This document shows, in pieces, positions 34,173-44,662 of a stretch of 64,000 bases of DNA. Position 1 is the first letter of the stretch. Each line of letters opens with the position of its first letter. A program made the position numbers and the translations under genes. The stretch lies in assembly GCA_903932145.1 (NCBI GenBank), contig CAIZFE010000029.1, positions 1-64,000 on the forward strand, read 5' to 3'. The notes beneath the pieces were generated by a model. That model saw only the letters and a program-made list of their open reading frames with translations, had not been told where the DNA came from and did not search any database. The DNA is from an uncultured Rhodopila sp. Its GTDB lineage: Bacteria; Pseudomonadota; Alphaproteobacteria; Acetobacterales; Acetobacteraceae.

Positions 34173-34260
34173 CGTCATGGTGGGCGAAGGCCCACCATCC
34201 ACGTCTTCCCGCCGATTCACGCCGTGAGACGTGGATGGTGGGCCTTAGCCCACCGTGACG
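34173..34260. repeat. Diverged palindromic repeat, copy 4
   Basis: This 88-base inverted repeat has the arms cgtcatggtgggcgaaggcc ... and ... ggtgggccttagcccaccgt, ending gacg. It keeps the cgtcatgg start and the atccacg element but uses tgggc in place of ccggg, like the short element at 8407. The following gttgacgcctcaag recalls the tail of copy 1. It fills the gap between the binding protein and ATPase genes of one transport operon. Confidence 0.85.
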
Positions 34261-34351
34261 GTCTCGAGTTGACGCCTCAAGACCCAACCGCGCCCCGGGA
34301 CAAAACCCTTTGGCACGCGCTGAAAATGGGCGTTGCTGGTATCGACCGCGC

Positions 34352-35086
34352 GTGCTGAGCGTCACCAATGTCGGCCGCCGGTTTCCCGGCGGGGTCCAGG
34401 CCCTGCACGACGTCTCGTTAAGCCTGCGAGAATCCGATTTCGTCGCCCTGCTGGGTCCGTCCGGCTGCGGCAAATCGACGCTGTTGCGCCTGATCGCCGG
34501 ATTGGACCAACCCGACAGCGGCCGGTTGGAATGGAACGACGGACCACCCCGGTCCGGTGACATCGGCTACGTGTTTCAGGACGCCACCCTGCTGCCATGG
34601 GCGACGGCCGAGGACAACGTGTTCCTGCCTCTCCGCCTGCGGGGCGAATCCCGCGAAACCGCCATGCCCCGGGTCCATGCCGCCCTGCTCGGTGTGGGTC
34701 TGGCCGGTTTCGAAAAGGCGCGGCCCCGACAACTCTCCGGCGGCATGCGGATGCGCGTGTCGATCGCCCGCGCCCTGGTCACCCAGCCACGCCTGCTGCT
34801 GATGGACGAACCGTTCGCCGCACTGGACGAGTTCACCCGCCACAAGCTGCAAGCCGATCTGCTGGATGTGTGGCGCCAGGCCGGCTGCACCGTCGTGTTC
34901 GTCACTCACTCTGTCTATGAGGCGGCGTTCCTGGCGCACCGGATCGTGCTGATGACCCCCCGCCCCGGCCGCATCGACCGGGAAATCGCATCGTCGCTGA
35001 TCACCGGCCCCGACACCCGCCTGGACCCGGCTTATGCCGCCCTGGTCGCGGACGTTTCGCGGGCCATGGGGGAGGCGCTGCGATGA
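34352..35086 (+). CDS. ABC transporter ATPase (nitrate/taurine/thiamine-precursor type)
   Basis: This 244-residue cytoplasmic ATPase has Walker A GPSGCGKST, the Q-loop in YVFQDATLLPW, signature LSGGMRMR, Walker B LLLMDEPFAALDE and switch histidine VTHS. The GTG at 34352 begins at the normal family start (VLSVTNVGRRFPGG); a TTG at 34310 is a poorer option. It overlaps the permease by four bases and would power uptake of the ligand bound by the protein at 33160. Confidence 0.9.
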   Translation: MLSVTNVGRRFPGGVQALHDVSLSLRESDFVALLGPSGCGKSTLLRLIAGLDQPDSGRLEWNDGPPRSGDIGYVFQDATLLPWATAEDNVFLPLRLRGESRETAMPRVHAALLGVGLAGFEKARPRQLSGGMRMRVSIARALVTQPRLLLMDEPFAALDEFTRHKLQADLLDVWRQAGCTVVFVTHSVYEAAFLAHRIVLMTPRPGRIDREIASSLITGPDTRLDPAYAALVADVSRAMGEALR

Positions 35087-35835
35087 TGAAATGGGCACCC
35101 GTTCTGTTCGGCCTGCTGGCGTTGGGACTATGGGAGGCAACGGTGCGGATCGGCGAGGTGCCGGTCTATCTGTTACCCGGCCCGATCGCGATCGTCGGTG
35201 CCTTCATCGCGGACCCGATCGGGTTGCTACAGGCGCTGGCGTCCACTCTGTTCGTCACATTCGCAGCCCTTTTCGTCGCCGCCGTGCTCGGTGCGACGAT
35301 GGCCATCGCCATGTCGGCCAGCCGGCTGGCGCAGGCGGCGATCCAGCCGTGGGCAGTGGCGCTGCAGGTGACGCCGTTACCCGCCATCGCGCCGTTGATC
35401 ATCATTTGGGTGGGAGAGCCGTTCGTCGCCCTGGTCGTCTGCGCCACCATCGTCGCGTTCTTCCCGCTGTTCGCCAACACCTCGACAGGCCTCGCGTCCG
35501 CCCCGCCGGAACTGAACGATCTGTTCCGGCTGTACGGCGCCAACCGCTGGAGGACCATGGCCCTGCTACGCCTGCCCGCCGCCCTGCCCTTCTTCCTGTC
35601 CGGCCTGCGGATATCCGGCGGCCTGGCCCTGGTCGGCGCTGTCGTCGCCGAATTGGTCGCCGGATCGGGCGGGTTCGCCTCAGGGCTGGCATACCGCATT
35701 CTGGAATCCAGTTTTCGCCTCGAGATGCCGCGCATGTTTGCCGCTCTGGTCTTGCTGGCCCTGGCCGGCATCCTGATCAACTTCGGCCTGGGCGCGTTAG
35801 GGCAAATCATCCTGAAATGGCGAGGTGGGACATGA
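35083..35835 (+). CDS. ABC transporter permease
   Basis: This 250-residue inner-membrane protein of the SsuC/TauC-type binding-protein-dependent family has about six helices. The EAA-like loop reads APPELNDLFRLYGANRWRTMALLRLPAALPFFLSGLR. It overlaps both neighbours by ATGA junctions, fixing its place in the operon. Confidence 0.9.
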   Translation: MMKWAPVLFGLLALGLWEATVRIGEVPVYLLPGPIAIVGAFIADPIGLLQALASTLFVTFAALFVAAVLGATMAIAMSASRLAQAAIQPWAVALQVTPLPAIAPLIIIWVGEPFVALVVCATIVAFFPLFANTSTGLASAPPELNDLFRLYGANRWRTMALLRLPAALPFFLSGLRISGGLALVGAVVAELVAGSGGFASGLAYRILESSFRLEMPRMFAALVLLALAGILINFGLGALGQIILKWRGGT

Positions 35836-36677
35836 GCCGACTGCTGATTTTTGGCCTCGGCTACAGCGGTTCAGCCATCGCCGATGCGGCCCGCATAGCC
35901 GGTTTCGATGTCACAGGAACAACGCGAGCAGGAACCGCCGGCAGCATTCCGTTCGACACGGCGAAACCCGCGATCCATGGTGCGACGCACGTTCTGTGCA
36001 CCGCCGGCCCGGACCAGTCCGGCGACCCGGTGCTGGCCCGGTATGCCGCCGCCATAGACGCTGCGCCCGACCTACACTGGATCGGCTACCTGTCCAGCAC
36101 AGTCGTTTATGGCGACCGGGGCGGTGCTTGGGTCGATGAGGACACGCCAGTCGCAGCCTCCCAGCCCCGCGGCCAGCGCCGCGTGGACGCCGAGGACGCC
36201 TGGAGCCGTTTCGCCGGCCGATGCGCCGTGGACATATTTCGCCTGGCCGGCATCTACGGGCCAGGACGATCGGCGTTCGACGATGTTCGAAATGGTCAAG
36301 CGCGCCGGATGATCAAACCCGACCATCAGTTCGGCCGAATCCACCGCGACGACATCGCGAGAGCGGTTACTAAAGCCATGTCGCAGGACCGCTCGGCCGG
36401 CCTCCGGGTCCTGAACCTCGCCGACGACGAACCATCGGAAAGCGCCGCCGTGGTCACCGAGGCGGCGGCTTTGCTGGGCGTTGCCCCGCCGACGCCGGTC
36501 GCCTTTGAAGACGCGCTGCCAACCATGAGCCCAATGGCGCGCAGCTTCTGGGCCGAGAACCGCAAAGTTGGCAACGCCAAAACCAAGGCAGCGCTAGGCA
36601 TCGAGTGGCTGTATCCGACCTACCGCGAGGGCCTACGCGCCATCCTGAACCAGGAGCGCGGCAACGGTCTGCCGTAG
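35832..36677 (+). CDS. NAD(P)-binding epimerase-like protein (YeeZ-type SDR)
   Basis: This 281-residue extended-SDR protein starts with LLIFGLGYSGSAIADAAR (glycine-rich dinucleotide loop). It has LSSTVVYGDRGGAWVDEDTP and DIFRLAGIYGPGRSAFDD and lacks a clear YxxxK pair, as in YeeZ-like members. Its role is unknown, possibly acting on the imported compound, because its ATG overlaps the permease stop. Its last 45 bases overlap the convergent hydrolase gene. Confidence 0.8.
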   Translation: MSRLLIFGLGYSGSAIADAARIAGFDVTGTTRAGTAGSIPFDTAKPAIHGATHVLCTAGPDQSGDPVLARYAAAIDAAPDLHWIGYLSSTVVYGDRGGAWVDEDTPVAASQPRGQRRVDAEDAWSRFAGRCAVDIFRLAGIYGPGRSAFDDVRNGQARRMIKPDHQFGRIHRDDIARAVTKAMSQDRSAGLRVLNLADDEPSESAAVVTEAAALLGVAPPTPVAFEDALPTMSPMARSFWAENRKVGNAKTKAALGIEWLYPTYREGLRAILNQERGNGLP

Positions 36678-37391
36678 CAGCGTCAGGTCAGACGGCCGCG
36701 ACAAACGGTGGTCGCCGTCCTTCACCAGGGTCACGCGAACGTCGGGCGTCTCGACGTTTTCGGCAATGCGCAACGCCAGTTCCCAGGGCACATCCGGATC
36801 GGCCTGACCATGCAGCAACCGCACAGGACAGCGGATCGGCATGGGGCCGTTCAGCACGAGATGGTTCGCACCATCCTGGATCAACCGCAGGGTAATCGGC
36901 GTCGGCGCCCCGTATTGGCTTGGGACATACAGCACCCCGTCCCGCTCCAGCACCGCACGTTCGGATGGCGCCATCGAGTCCCACATCAGCCGCTGAGTGA
37001 AATCCGGTGCGGCGGCAATGCCGACGAGCGCGGCGACTCGATTCGACCGAGCAATGGCGGTCAGAAGGGCGATCCAGCCGCCCATGGAGGAGCCGACGAG
37101 GATCAACGGCCCGCTCGTCAGCGCGTCGATCGCCGCCAACGCATCCGCCGCCCAGGCGCCAATCGTGCCATCCAGGAAATCGCCACTGCTGGCACCATGT
37201 CCGGAATAATCGAAGCGCAGCATACCGACCCCGCGTTCCGCACAAAATGCCGAGAGCGCGGTCGCCTTGTCGCCGGTCATGTCAGAGCGAAAGCCGGGCA
37301 GGAACACCACCGTCGGGCCAACGCCGTCCAGACGCACCCAGGCGAGTTCGATACCGTTGCCTCGATCCAGCCGGCCAGTGGTCTCAGTCAT
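36633..37391 (-). CDS. Alpha/beta hydrolase
   Basis: This 252-residue serine hydrolase has VVFLPGFRSDMTGDKA (oxyanion loop), the nucleophile elbow VGSSMGGW, the aspartate in HGQADPDVP and the histidine in DGDHRLSRPSD. It is close to ABHD10-type acyl-thioesterases; the substrate is unknown. The ATG at 37391 is chosen by family start; one at 37406 would add five residues. Confidence 0.82.
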   Translation of the reverse strand: MTETTGRLDRGNGIELAWVRLDGVGPTVVFLPGFRSDMTGDKATALSAFCAERGVGMLRFDYSGHGASSGDFLDGTIGAWAADALAAIDALTSGPLILVGSSMGGWIALLTAIARSNRVAALVGIAAAPDFTQRLMWDSMAPSERAVLERDGVLYVPSQYGAPTPITLRLIQDGANHLVLNGPMPIRCPVRLLHGQADPDVPWELALRIAENVETPDVRVTLVKDGDHRLSRPSDLTLLRQTVAALLVQDGA

Positions 37392-37597
37392 GTCGATCAA
37401 TTCCATAAAACGAGCAGTCCAATGCTGATCCAACGGGGTGGAATGAACCGGTTTTCCCACTCTGTCATGGCACTTCTGAGCCCTCGCCGCTCAGCCGTGC
37501 CATAACGGCGTCAGGCTCTAGTCGATTCGTGTATCATGAAGCGTCGCATCGATCTGCCCATGGTTCCCCGAAACAGCATGCATGATACGGTGACACA

Positions 37598-38746
37598 ATG
37601 TCGCCTCCTCCCGATTCGCCTGTCGTGCTGCAAGTTCTGCCCTCCCTCGTCACCGGCGGAGTGGAACGCGGCACCGTCGAAATCGCCCGGGCGATCACCG
37701 AGGCCGAGGCCACCGCGTTGGTCGCCAGCGCCGGCGGTCCCCTGGTGCACCAGATTGAGCGGTGTGGCGGCATCCACATCACCCTGCCGCTGACCACCAA
37801 ATCCCCGCGCGGGATCTGGCGCAACGCCGCCGCGCTGGAAACCCTGATCCGCGAGCGCAAAGTCTCGCTGGTACATGCCAGATCCCGGGCACCGGCGTGG
37901 TCGGCGTGGATTGCGTGCCAGCGCACCGGCGTGCCCTTCGTCACCACCTATCACGGCACCTACAGCGAATCATTCCCGCTCAAGCGCCACTACAACGCCG
38001 TCATGGCACGCGGCAGGATCGTCATTGCCGCCAGCCACTTCATCGCGGACCTCATCACCGCCCGGCATCACCTCGACCCCGCCCGCATCCGCGTCATTCC
38101 CCGTGGCGTCGATCCGGCGGTGTTCGATCCCGCCCTGGTCACCGGCAAACGCGTCGCCAAACTGGCCGCAGAGTGGCGCCTGCCCGACGGCGTGCGGACC
38201 GTCGTGCTGCCGGGCCGGCTGACGTCCTGGAAGGGCCATTCCGTCCTGCTCGACGCCATTGCTCGATTGAACCGGCCGGATGTCATGTGCGTGTTCGTCG
38301 GCTCCCACCAAGGCCGTCACGCCTACGCCACAAAGTTGGAAAACCAGGCCCGAGCCTTGGGGATCGCCGACCGGGTGCGGTTGGTTGGCCAGTGCGAGGA
38401 CATGCCGGCCGCATTGGCGTTGTCCGACGTGGTCGTGCACGCCTCCATCCAGGCCGAGGCCTTCGGCCGCGTGGTGATTGAGGCGCAGGCCATGGGCCGG
38501 CCGGTGATTGCCGCCGACCTCGGCGGGCCGGTTGAAACCGTGCGCCATGGCGAAACCGGCTGGCGGGTGAAACCGAACGATCCCGATGCCCTGGCGGCGG
38601 CGATCGCGGTGGCGCTGGACCTTGATCCAGAGGAACGTATGGCTTTGGGTGAAAGGGCGCGCGCATCGGTGCCGACCGTGCGCGCCATGCAAGACGCCAC
38701 ATTGGACGTGTACGAGGCCGTGCTGACGCCGTCCGCCGAAGCGTAA
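37598..38746 (+). CDS. Family 4 glycosyltransferase
   Basis: This 382-residue GT-B enzyme has VLQVLPSLVTGGVERGTVEIA at the N-terminus (as in LPS-type transferases), TTYHGTYSE, PGRLTSWKGHSVLLDAI and the retaining-enzyme motif EAFGRVVIEAQAMGRPVIA with its paired glutamates. It probably uses a nucleotide sugar to build lipopolysaccharide or another surface glycan at the inner membrane. It stands alone, convergent with an MFS gene 31 bases away. Confidence 0.87.
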   Translation: MSPPPDSPVVLQVLPSLVTGGVERGTVEIARAITEAEATALVASAGGPLVHQIERCGGIHITLPLTTKSPRGIWRNAAALETLIRERKVSLVHARSRAPAWSAWIACQRTGVPFVTTYHGTYSESFPLKRHYNAVMARGRIVIAASHFIADLITARHHLDPARIRVIPRGVDPAVFDPALVTGKRVAKLAAEWRLPDGVRTVVLPGRLTSWKGHSVLLDAIARLNRPDVMCVFVGSHQGRHAYATKLENQARALGIADRVRLVGQCEDMPAALALSDVVVHASIQAEAFGRVVIEAQAMGRPVIAADLGGPVETVRHGETGWRVKPNDPDALAAAIAVALDLDPEERMALGERARASVPTVRAMQDATLDVYEAVLTPSAEA

Positions 38747-38777
38747 AAGCGGACGGCGCGCCCCCCAAACGCAAGCG

Positions 38778-40076
38778 TCAGGCGACCACCAGATCGGCCA
38801 CCAGTTCCTTGCCCTTCGTCTCCGGCCCGACCACCAGGGCGGCGATGTAGCTGGACGCGAACACCATGGTCCCGACCATCATCGGGATCGCGTAACCAAG
38901 CCCCCAGGTGGTGGCAAAGTAGGCAATGATCGGTGCCACGAGGCCGCCCCAGATCGCCCCCTGATGATAGCAGAACCCGCTCGCGGTGGCGCGCACCTCG
39001 GTCGGGAACCGCTCGTTCATAAACGTCGCCAACTGGCCTTGCATCCCGCCGGCCGCCGCCGCGCCTTGCAGCACGAACCCCCACCAGATCAGATTGAAAT
39101 CAGTGCTCAGCAGATAGACCGGCGCCAGCGGGATCGCGATGATTGCCGGAATGATCATCGCGGCTCGGCGTCCGTATTTATCCGCCACCCATCCCCACCC
39201 GACGCTGGCCAGGAAGGTCACGAGGTTGGCAGCCACTCCGACCTCACCGATCGCTCCCGGCGACATCTTCAGATCGACCTGAAGATGCGTCGCGAACAGG
39301 ACGGTGACCGAATAGTAAGTAATGAACGCACTCGCCATCCACCAGCACGCATTCAACGTATTACCGATCATGCCACGCTTGAAAATGCTGAACAGTGGCG
39401 CCTTGACTTCGCGTTTCTCGACTTTCTGCCGCCGCCTGTTTTCCACCCAGAGTTCGGGTTCCTTCACGAAATACCGCACATAGACAACAGCCAAAGCAGG
39501 CAACACGCCAACCACCAACAGGCCCCGCCAGCCGATTGCATTATAGAACAGGCCATAGATGGCGAACGACATCATGAAACCAATGCCCCACGACCCTTGC
39601 AGAATGCCGCCGATCAGCCCGCGCGAACGCTGCGGCCATGTCTCCATCGCCAGTGCCGATCCGGCCGGCCACTCCGCGCCCATGAAGAAGCCGAGGATAG
39701 CACGCGCGACAAACAGGAACGTGAACGTCGGTGCGAGACCGGCAGCCAGATTGCAAAGTGAATAGCCAAGGATGGCGATCATCAACGGCGTCTTGCGTCC
39801 GATCCGATCGCACAGCCAGCCCGAGGCGGTGGCTCCGGCCAGACGCATCCACAGGGTGATCGTGAAGACGAACGTGACCGATATGAACGGCACATGAAAC
39901 GCCTCGGCGATCGGGTGCATGATCAGCAGGAACACGGTGAAGTCGAACGCATCCAGCGTCCATCCCAACCATGCGGCGACAAACGCGTACCACTGATCTT
40001 TGGACGGTTCCCTCCACCAGGGCATTGGCTTGGACAGTTCGGGGCCTGCCGCGTATTTTTCTTCGAATGTTGGCAT
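38778..40076 (-). CDS. MFS transporter (metabolite:H+ symporter type)
   Basis: This 432-residue, 12-helix carrier has the start MPTFEEKYAAG, the first-helix segment WLGWTLDAFDFTVFLL typical of aromatic-acid, lactate or sialate symporters, WLCDRIGRKTPLM after helix 2 and ADKYGRRAAM after helix 8. The ATG at 40076 has a GGGAG ribosome site. The substrate is probably an organic anion. The 269-base gap upstream of it (40077-40345) shows no further gene or clear structure. Confidence 0.85.
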   Translation of the reverse strand: MPTFEEKYAAGPELSKPMPWWREPSKDQWYAFVAAWLGWTLDAFDFTVFLLIMHPIAEAFHVPFISVTFVFTITLWMRLAGATASGWLCDRIGRKTPLMIAILGYSLCNLAAGLAPTFTFLFVARAILGFFMGAEWPAGSALAMETWPQRSRGLIGGILQGSWGIGFMMSFAIYGLFYNAIGWRGLLVVGVLPALAVVYVRYFVKEPELWVENRRRQKVEKREVKAPLFSIFKRGMIGNTLNACWWMASAFITYYSVTVLFATHLQVDLKMSPGAIGEVGVAANLVTFLASVGWGWVADKYGRRAAMIIPAIIAIPLAPVYLLSTDFNLIWWGFVLQGAAAAGGMQGQLATFMNERFPTEVRATASGFCYHQGAIWGGLVAPIIAYFATTWGLGYAIPMMVGTMVFASSYIAALVVGPETKGKELVADLVVA

Positions 40077-40345
40077 AAAACTCTCCCTGTTCGCGTCCGG
40101 ACCGAAACCGGACGTCGTTGTCCCAGACAGACATGGGAATTTCCCCGTATTGGCAAAGGACTCGGGACCAACACCCAAAAAGCCGTCGGGGTCTGACCCG
40201 CGAGGCTTGCTTGCAAATTGTAGCGCGTTGCGACGAAATAATCCGAAGCGAAATTGCGTGGCGACCGCGAGGTCACAAGGATGTGTACGCGCCGGCACCG
40301 AAGATCTGTCCGCCTTCCGGATGCAGCATCACCGGTGAAAACGCG

Positions 40346-41290
40346 TCATCGTCTCAGCGCCAATTCCCATGTTTCGCCCACCAGATCCTTGCCGAACGAC
40401 CGATGCGGCTTGCTGTCCACGCAGGAAAACCCGGCTTGCTGGTAGATACGCCGAGCCGGGATAAGGACATCGTTTGTCCATAGTGTCAGTCTACGATAAT
40501 CCGCGTCGCGGGCAAACGCGATGCAGGCGTCCACCAGTTGGCGACCGACGCCAAGCCCGCGTGCGGCAGGCTCGACATACAGCAATCGCAACTTCGCCAT
40601 CGTCTCCGATGCACGCATCACGAATACCGACCCCAGAACCTGGCCGTCGCGTTCGGCGATCCAGCCTCTTTCCCGTTTCGGATCATGGCTTTTCACAAAC
40701 CCCGCCAGAATTTCGGCGGCGAGCGCCTCATAAGTTTCATCCCAGTCATACTCCAGGGCATACAGAATGGATTGCCGATGCGCGATCCAACCCAGGTCGC
40801 CCAGCCGGTACGGCCGCAGCGTGACAGGCGCGGGACCGGCACCCGACGATCCCATGATCGTTTCAATTGTCCGCATGGCTTGCACCAGATCGGCCATTTT
40901 GTCCTGCCGCAAAGCCCCGATGATTCCCCTTACCTCTTCTTGTAACGTGCGGTCCAAAGACTCGAATGCCGCCTGGCCGGCCGGTGTCAGGTCCAACAGC
41001 AAGTGACGGTTATCGTGTGGAGCGGGGGTGCGGGCGATCAGTCCGCGTTGTTCGAATGCCTTTAAAATCCGGCTGAGATAACCGGCATCCATACGAAGAT
41101 CGCTACACAGCTCCGTCGCCGTCGGAACCTCGCGGTGCGCCAGTTCGTACAAAACGCGGGCCTCTGTCAGCGAAAAAGCGCTCTTGAGCAGGCCTCCGCC
41201 ATGCAGACCCAGTTGGTTCGTGTAGAAGCGGCTGAAGCGCCGAACGGCGGCGATGGCATCGGTTTGCGTCACGGTCGGTCTGTTGGCCAT
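40346..41290 (-). CDS. MarR regulator fused to a GNAT acetyltransferase
   Basis: In this 314-residue protein, residues 1-150 form a MarR winged helix (FSLTEARVLYELAHREVPTATELCSDLRMDAGYLSRILKAFEQRGL). Residues 160-314 form a GNAT domain with the acetyl-CoA loop LLYVEPAARGLGVGRQLVDACIAFAR. This fusion is a known family. It would bind DNA and acetylate a small molecule or protein. It is divergent from the MFS gene at 41440, which it may control. Confidence 0.9.
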   Translation of the reverse strand: MANRPTVTQTDAIAAVRRFSRFYTNQLGLHGGGLLKSAFSLTEARVLYELAHREVPTATELCSDLRMDAGYLSRILKAFEQRGLIARTPAPHDNRHLLLDLTPAGQAAFESLDRTLQEEVRGIIGALRQDKMADLVQAMRTIETIMGSSGAGPAPVTLRPYRLGDLGWIAHRQSILYALEYDWDETYEALAAEILAGFVKSHDPKRERGWIAERDGQVLGSVFVMRASETMAKLRLLYVEPAARGLGVGRQLVDACIAFARDADYRRLTLWTNDVLIPARRIYQQAGFSCVDSKPHRSFGKDLVGETWELALRR

Positions 41291-41439
41291 AAGTGTCCCC
41301 CGCCGCAAAGATCGACGCTATGCTTCGCCGGGTCAAATGGTACACACGCGTCTGGCCGTCGACACCCAACCGTGCCACGCTGTGCCGATCAAAATGAGGG
41401 CGGGCCACCTGAGCCACGCCCCGAAGGGGAGGACTGACC

Positions 41440-42825
41440 ATGTCCAACAACCAAACCGCAACGATCGCGGCTCGGATCGATCGCCTGCCGGCAACCCGCT
41501 ACACGCGCCGTCTGGTTATTCTGCTGTCTATGGGCGCATTTTTCGAAGTCTATGATAATGCGCTCACGGCCTACATCGCACCCGGCCTGTTCAAGGCAGG
41601 CATTCTGACGCCAACGACGCAGGACTTTTTTGACATCCACGGCTACGCGGCCCTGGTCGCCTCAACGTTCATCGGCATGTTCATCGGCACCATGGTGTTC
41701 AGTTGGTTGTCCGATCTGTACGGCCGAAGAACCATTTTTACTTTCGCGTTGCTGTGGTATTCCCTCGCGACCCTCGCCATGGCCTGCCAATCCTCTCCGC
41801 TCGGTCTTGATCTTTGTCGCTTCATCGCCGGCCTGGGGATCGGCGTGGAGTTCGTTACGATCGATACCTATCTGTCGGAGCTGACCCCGAAAGACCGTCG
41901 CGGATCGGCCTTCGCGTTCAGCCAGTTCATCCAGTTCCTGTCCTACCCGACCGTCGCCTTCCTGGCCTGGCTGTTCGTGCCCACCACGACATTCGGCTAT
42001 GACGGCTGGCGCGTTGTCACCTTCGTTGGCGGCATCGGCGCCATTGTCGTCTGGTTCGTGCGTCTCGGCCTGCCCGAATCGCCGCGTTGGCTGGCCCAGC
42101 ACGGCCGGCACGAGGAAGCCGACCGCATCACCTCCGAAATGGAACGCCAGGTGATGGCGGAAACCGGCCGCCCCCTTCCCCCCGCCATCGTGCTACCGGA
42201 CGAGGTCGAGGAACGCCAAGGCTCCATCATGGAGATTTTCCAACCGCCGTATCGGTCCCGCACGGTGATGATGATCATCTTCAACCTGTTGCAAACCATG
42301 GGATACTACGGGTTCGCAAGTTGGGTACCAACATTGCTGCTGGCCCAGGGCATCACGGTGACGAAGTCGTTGCAATACACATTTATCGTGGCGCTGGCCG
42401 CCCCCGTCGGGCCGCTGCTGGCACGGTTGATCGCCGACCGGGTGGACCGCAAATGGCAAGTCGTGTGCTCCGGCTTTGGGATCGGTGCGTTTGGGCTGCT
42501 GTTCTCCCAGCAATCCGCCGGGGCGTTGATCATCGCGATCGGAATCCTCATCCAGATCAGCAATTCGACATTGTCTTATTCCTTCCACGCCTATCAGGCC
42601 GAACTGTATCCGACGCGCATTCGGGCACGCGCGGTCGGGTTCGTCTATTCCTGGAGCCGCTTCAGCACGATCTTCGTCGGTTTCATTATTGCGTTCTTTC
42701 TGCGCAACTTCGGCACCACCGGCGTCTTCCTGTTTATCGCCAGCGCCATGACGGTTGCCATCGGTGTGATCGCGCTGTTCGGCCCACGCACCACACGCCG
42801 GCGGCTGGAGGATATTTCGCGCTAG
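41440..42825 (+). CDS. MFS transporter (sugar-porter-like)
   Basis: This is a 461-residue, 12-helix carrier: [24 protein letters not shown] (helix 1), [15 protein letters not shown], the [29 protein letters not shown] segment and [17 protein letters not shown] before the long central loop, as in sugar porters and related carriers. It may export the compound sensed by the divergent MarR-GNAT protein. Its stop overlaps the convergent acyl-CoA dehydrogenase stop. Confidence 0.85.
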   Translation: MSNNQTATIAARIDRLPATRYTRRLVILLSMGAFFEVYDNALTAYIAPGLFKAGILTPTTQDFFDIHGYAALVASTFIGMFIGTMVFSWLSDLYGRRTIFTFALLWYSLATLAMACQSSPLGLDLCRFIAGLGIGVEFVTIDTYLSELTPKDRRGSAFAFSQFIQFLSYPTVAFLAWLFVPTTTFGYDGWRVVTFVGGIGAIVVWFVRLGLPESPRWLAQHGRHEEADRITSEMERQVMAETGRPLPPAIVLPDEVEERQGSIMEIFQPPYRSRTVMMIIFNLLQTMGYYGFASWVPTLLLAQGITVTKSLQYTFIVALAAPVGPLLARLIADRVDRKWQVVCSGFGIGAFGLLFSQQSAGALIIAIGILIQISNSTLSYSFHAYQAELYPTRIRARAVGFVYSWSRFSTIFVGFIIAFFLRNFGTTGVFLFIASAMTVAIGVIALFGPRTTRRRLEDISR

Positions 42826-44558
42826 TCACCCAACAACCCCGCAATGTCCTCCACGCGCGAAGGCTTGTCGGCCAACAGCGCGTCCGTAGCGGGCCGTTCC
42901 CAGTCAGCTTCCTCGGGCGCCAGCGGGTCGGCGGGGGAAAGCCGGTGCGCCAGCACAAAGCGCGACACCAGTGCCCGCCGAGCGTCCGCGCCGGGGCGGG
43001 ATCCCTCCCAGGCTAGCAGTATTGCGCTGGATACGTCGTACAACACGGTAGCCGCCTGTCGGGCTAATGTTTCCTGCCCCTGCCCGGCGACCCGTTCCGC
43101 CAACGCCATGGCGCGATCCAGCGCATCGCCCAGCGCATTGCGGAACGGCGCCGGCAGCGCGGCCGCTTCCGCCAACCGGCCCCGCAGCATCGACCCCAAA
43201 GCCAAATGCGCCGCCGCCTTCCCCACCGCTCGGTTGATCACATCCAGCGCGTTGATGTTGCTGGTGCCTTCCCACAACAGCCCCACCTGAGCGTCGCGGA
43301 TCAGGCGCGGATTGACCCAGTCCTCAATGTAGCCGTTGCCGCCGCGCGCCTCCATCGCGGCGGTCGCGACAGTCACGTTGTCGCGGCAGGCCCGCAGTTT
43401 CAGCAACCCGGTCAGAATGCGCAGCTCCTCGCGCGCGCCGCGCCCCAGTGCATCGGCGGTGCAGAGCGCCATGGACAGCGCCTGTTCGGCCGGCACCAGC
43501 ATTTTCATCAGTTGCCGGCGCATTAACGGGAAATCCGATACGGTCTGGCCGAACGCGGTGCGTCCTCTGGCCGCGGCCAAAGCCTCATTCACGCAACGGC
43601 GCATCATCGCGGCGGCGCGCACGCCGTGCGACAAACGGGACAGGTTCACCTGCTCCATCATCTGCTTCAGGCCCTGGTCCTGCTGGCCGACAAGATACGC
43701 CTCAGCCCCCTCCAGCCTGATCTCGCCGCTGGCCATCGATTTAGTGCCGAGTTTGTCTTTCAGGCGAACGATCCGGTAGGCGTTACGGGCACCGTCGCGC
43801 GTGTGACGCGGCAAGGCAAACAGCGCGAGGCCCTTGGTGCCGGAGGGCGCGCCTTCCGGCCGAGCCAGCATCAGCGCAACATCGGCATCGGTGTGCGAAC
43901 AAAACCACTTTTCGCCATACAGACGCCAGACGCCGTCCTGCTGACGGGCGACAGTTTCAATCGCGCCGACATCCGATCCGCCGGCTTTTTCAGTCATAAA
44001 CTGAGTGCCCTTCCACAGGGTGGACAGGTCAAAAGCCAGCATCTTCGGCAGCAGATAATCCTGTAACGAATTACTGCCGAACTTCCGGATCAAATGAATG
44101 GACGTGTCGGTGACGCTGATCGGGCACATCAGCCCGAACTCGCCCTGCACGAACAAATATTGAAAAGCGTATTTGGCGACCGGCGGCAACGGCCGGTCCA
44201 TGCCCATCACGCCGCCACGGTGCGACATGGCGTGGAACTGGAAATCGCCGAACGCGATCTGTTCCATGTCCCGATAGGCCGGATGGTATTCGATCCAGTC
44301 CTGATCGCGGCCGAACCGGTCACGCGCATGCAGCACCGGCGGATGCCGGTCGGCGGTGCGCGCCAGATCATCCAGACGGCCGCCCGCCAATTGACCGAGG
44401 CGCTGGTAGTGCGGCGTCAGATGCTCCAGCACCTCGACCGGAAGATAGATCGCCAGCAGATCTCGCAACCCCTGGTCGGCGGCAAAGAAATCCATGCCGG
44501 CGCAATCGGGAGCAATCCAGTCGGAACCTGTGCGGGGGTCAACGGGGGGCATGGACAT
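42822..44558 (-). CDS. AidB-like acyl-CoA dehydrogenase
   Basis: This 578-residue flavoprotein has the acyl-CoA dehydrogenase core: [58 protein letters not shown]. It carries the AidB-specific features [19 protein letters not shown] near the N-terminus and [20 protein letters not shown]. AidB-type proteins bind FAD and may protect DNA or oxidise isovaleryl-type substrates. The start could be either of two close ATGs (44558 or 44552). It is the last gene of the cysE run, 104 bases after the molybdoenzyme gene. Confidence 0.85.
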   Translation of the reverse strand: MSMPPVDPRTGSDWIAPDCAGMDFFAADQGLRDLLAIYLPVEVLEHLTPHYQRLGQLAGGRLDDLARTADRHPPVLHARDRFGRDQDWIEYHPAYRDMEQIAFGDFQFHAMSHRGGVMGMDRPLPPVAKYAFQYLFVQGEFGLMCPISVTDTSIHLIRKFGSNSLQDYLLPKMLAFDLSTLWKGTQFMTEKAGGSDVGAIETVARQQDGVWRLYGEKWFCSHTDADVALMLARPEGAPSGTKGLALFALPRHTRDGARNAYRIVRLKDKLGTKSMASGEIRLEGAEAYLVGQQDQGLKQMMEQVNLSRLSHGVRAAAMMRRCVNEALAAARGRTAFGQTVSDFPLMRRQLMKMLVPAEQALSMALCTADALGRGAREELRILTGLLKLRACRDNVTVATAAMEARGGNGYIEDWVNPRLIRDAQVGLLWEGTSNINALDVINRAVGKAAAHLALGSMLRGRLAEAAALPAPFRNALGDALDRAMALAERVAGQGQETLARQAATVLYDVSSAILLAWEGSRPGADARRALVSRFVLAHRLSPADPLAPEEADWERPATDALLADKPSRVEDIAGLLGD

Positions 44559-44662
44559 TCCTACGCGCGGTCTAACGGTGCCGCTTCCTTCGTGGCAGTC
44601 ATACCGTGCGACCCGGCGTTCGGCCAGATCCCGGACACACCGCAACCGCCCTCAGCGCAACA

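Noticed and set aside
38323-39084. A 253-codon minus-strand open frame spanning the GT4 gene end
   Set aside because: It is antisense to the glycosyltransferase and in the wrong frame of the MFS gene; no supporting motif.
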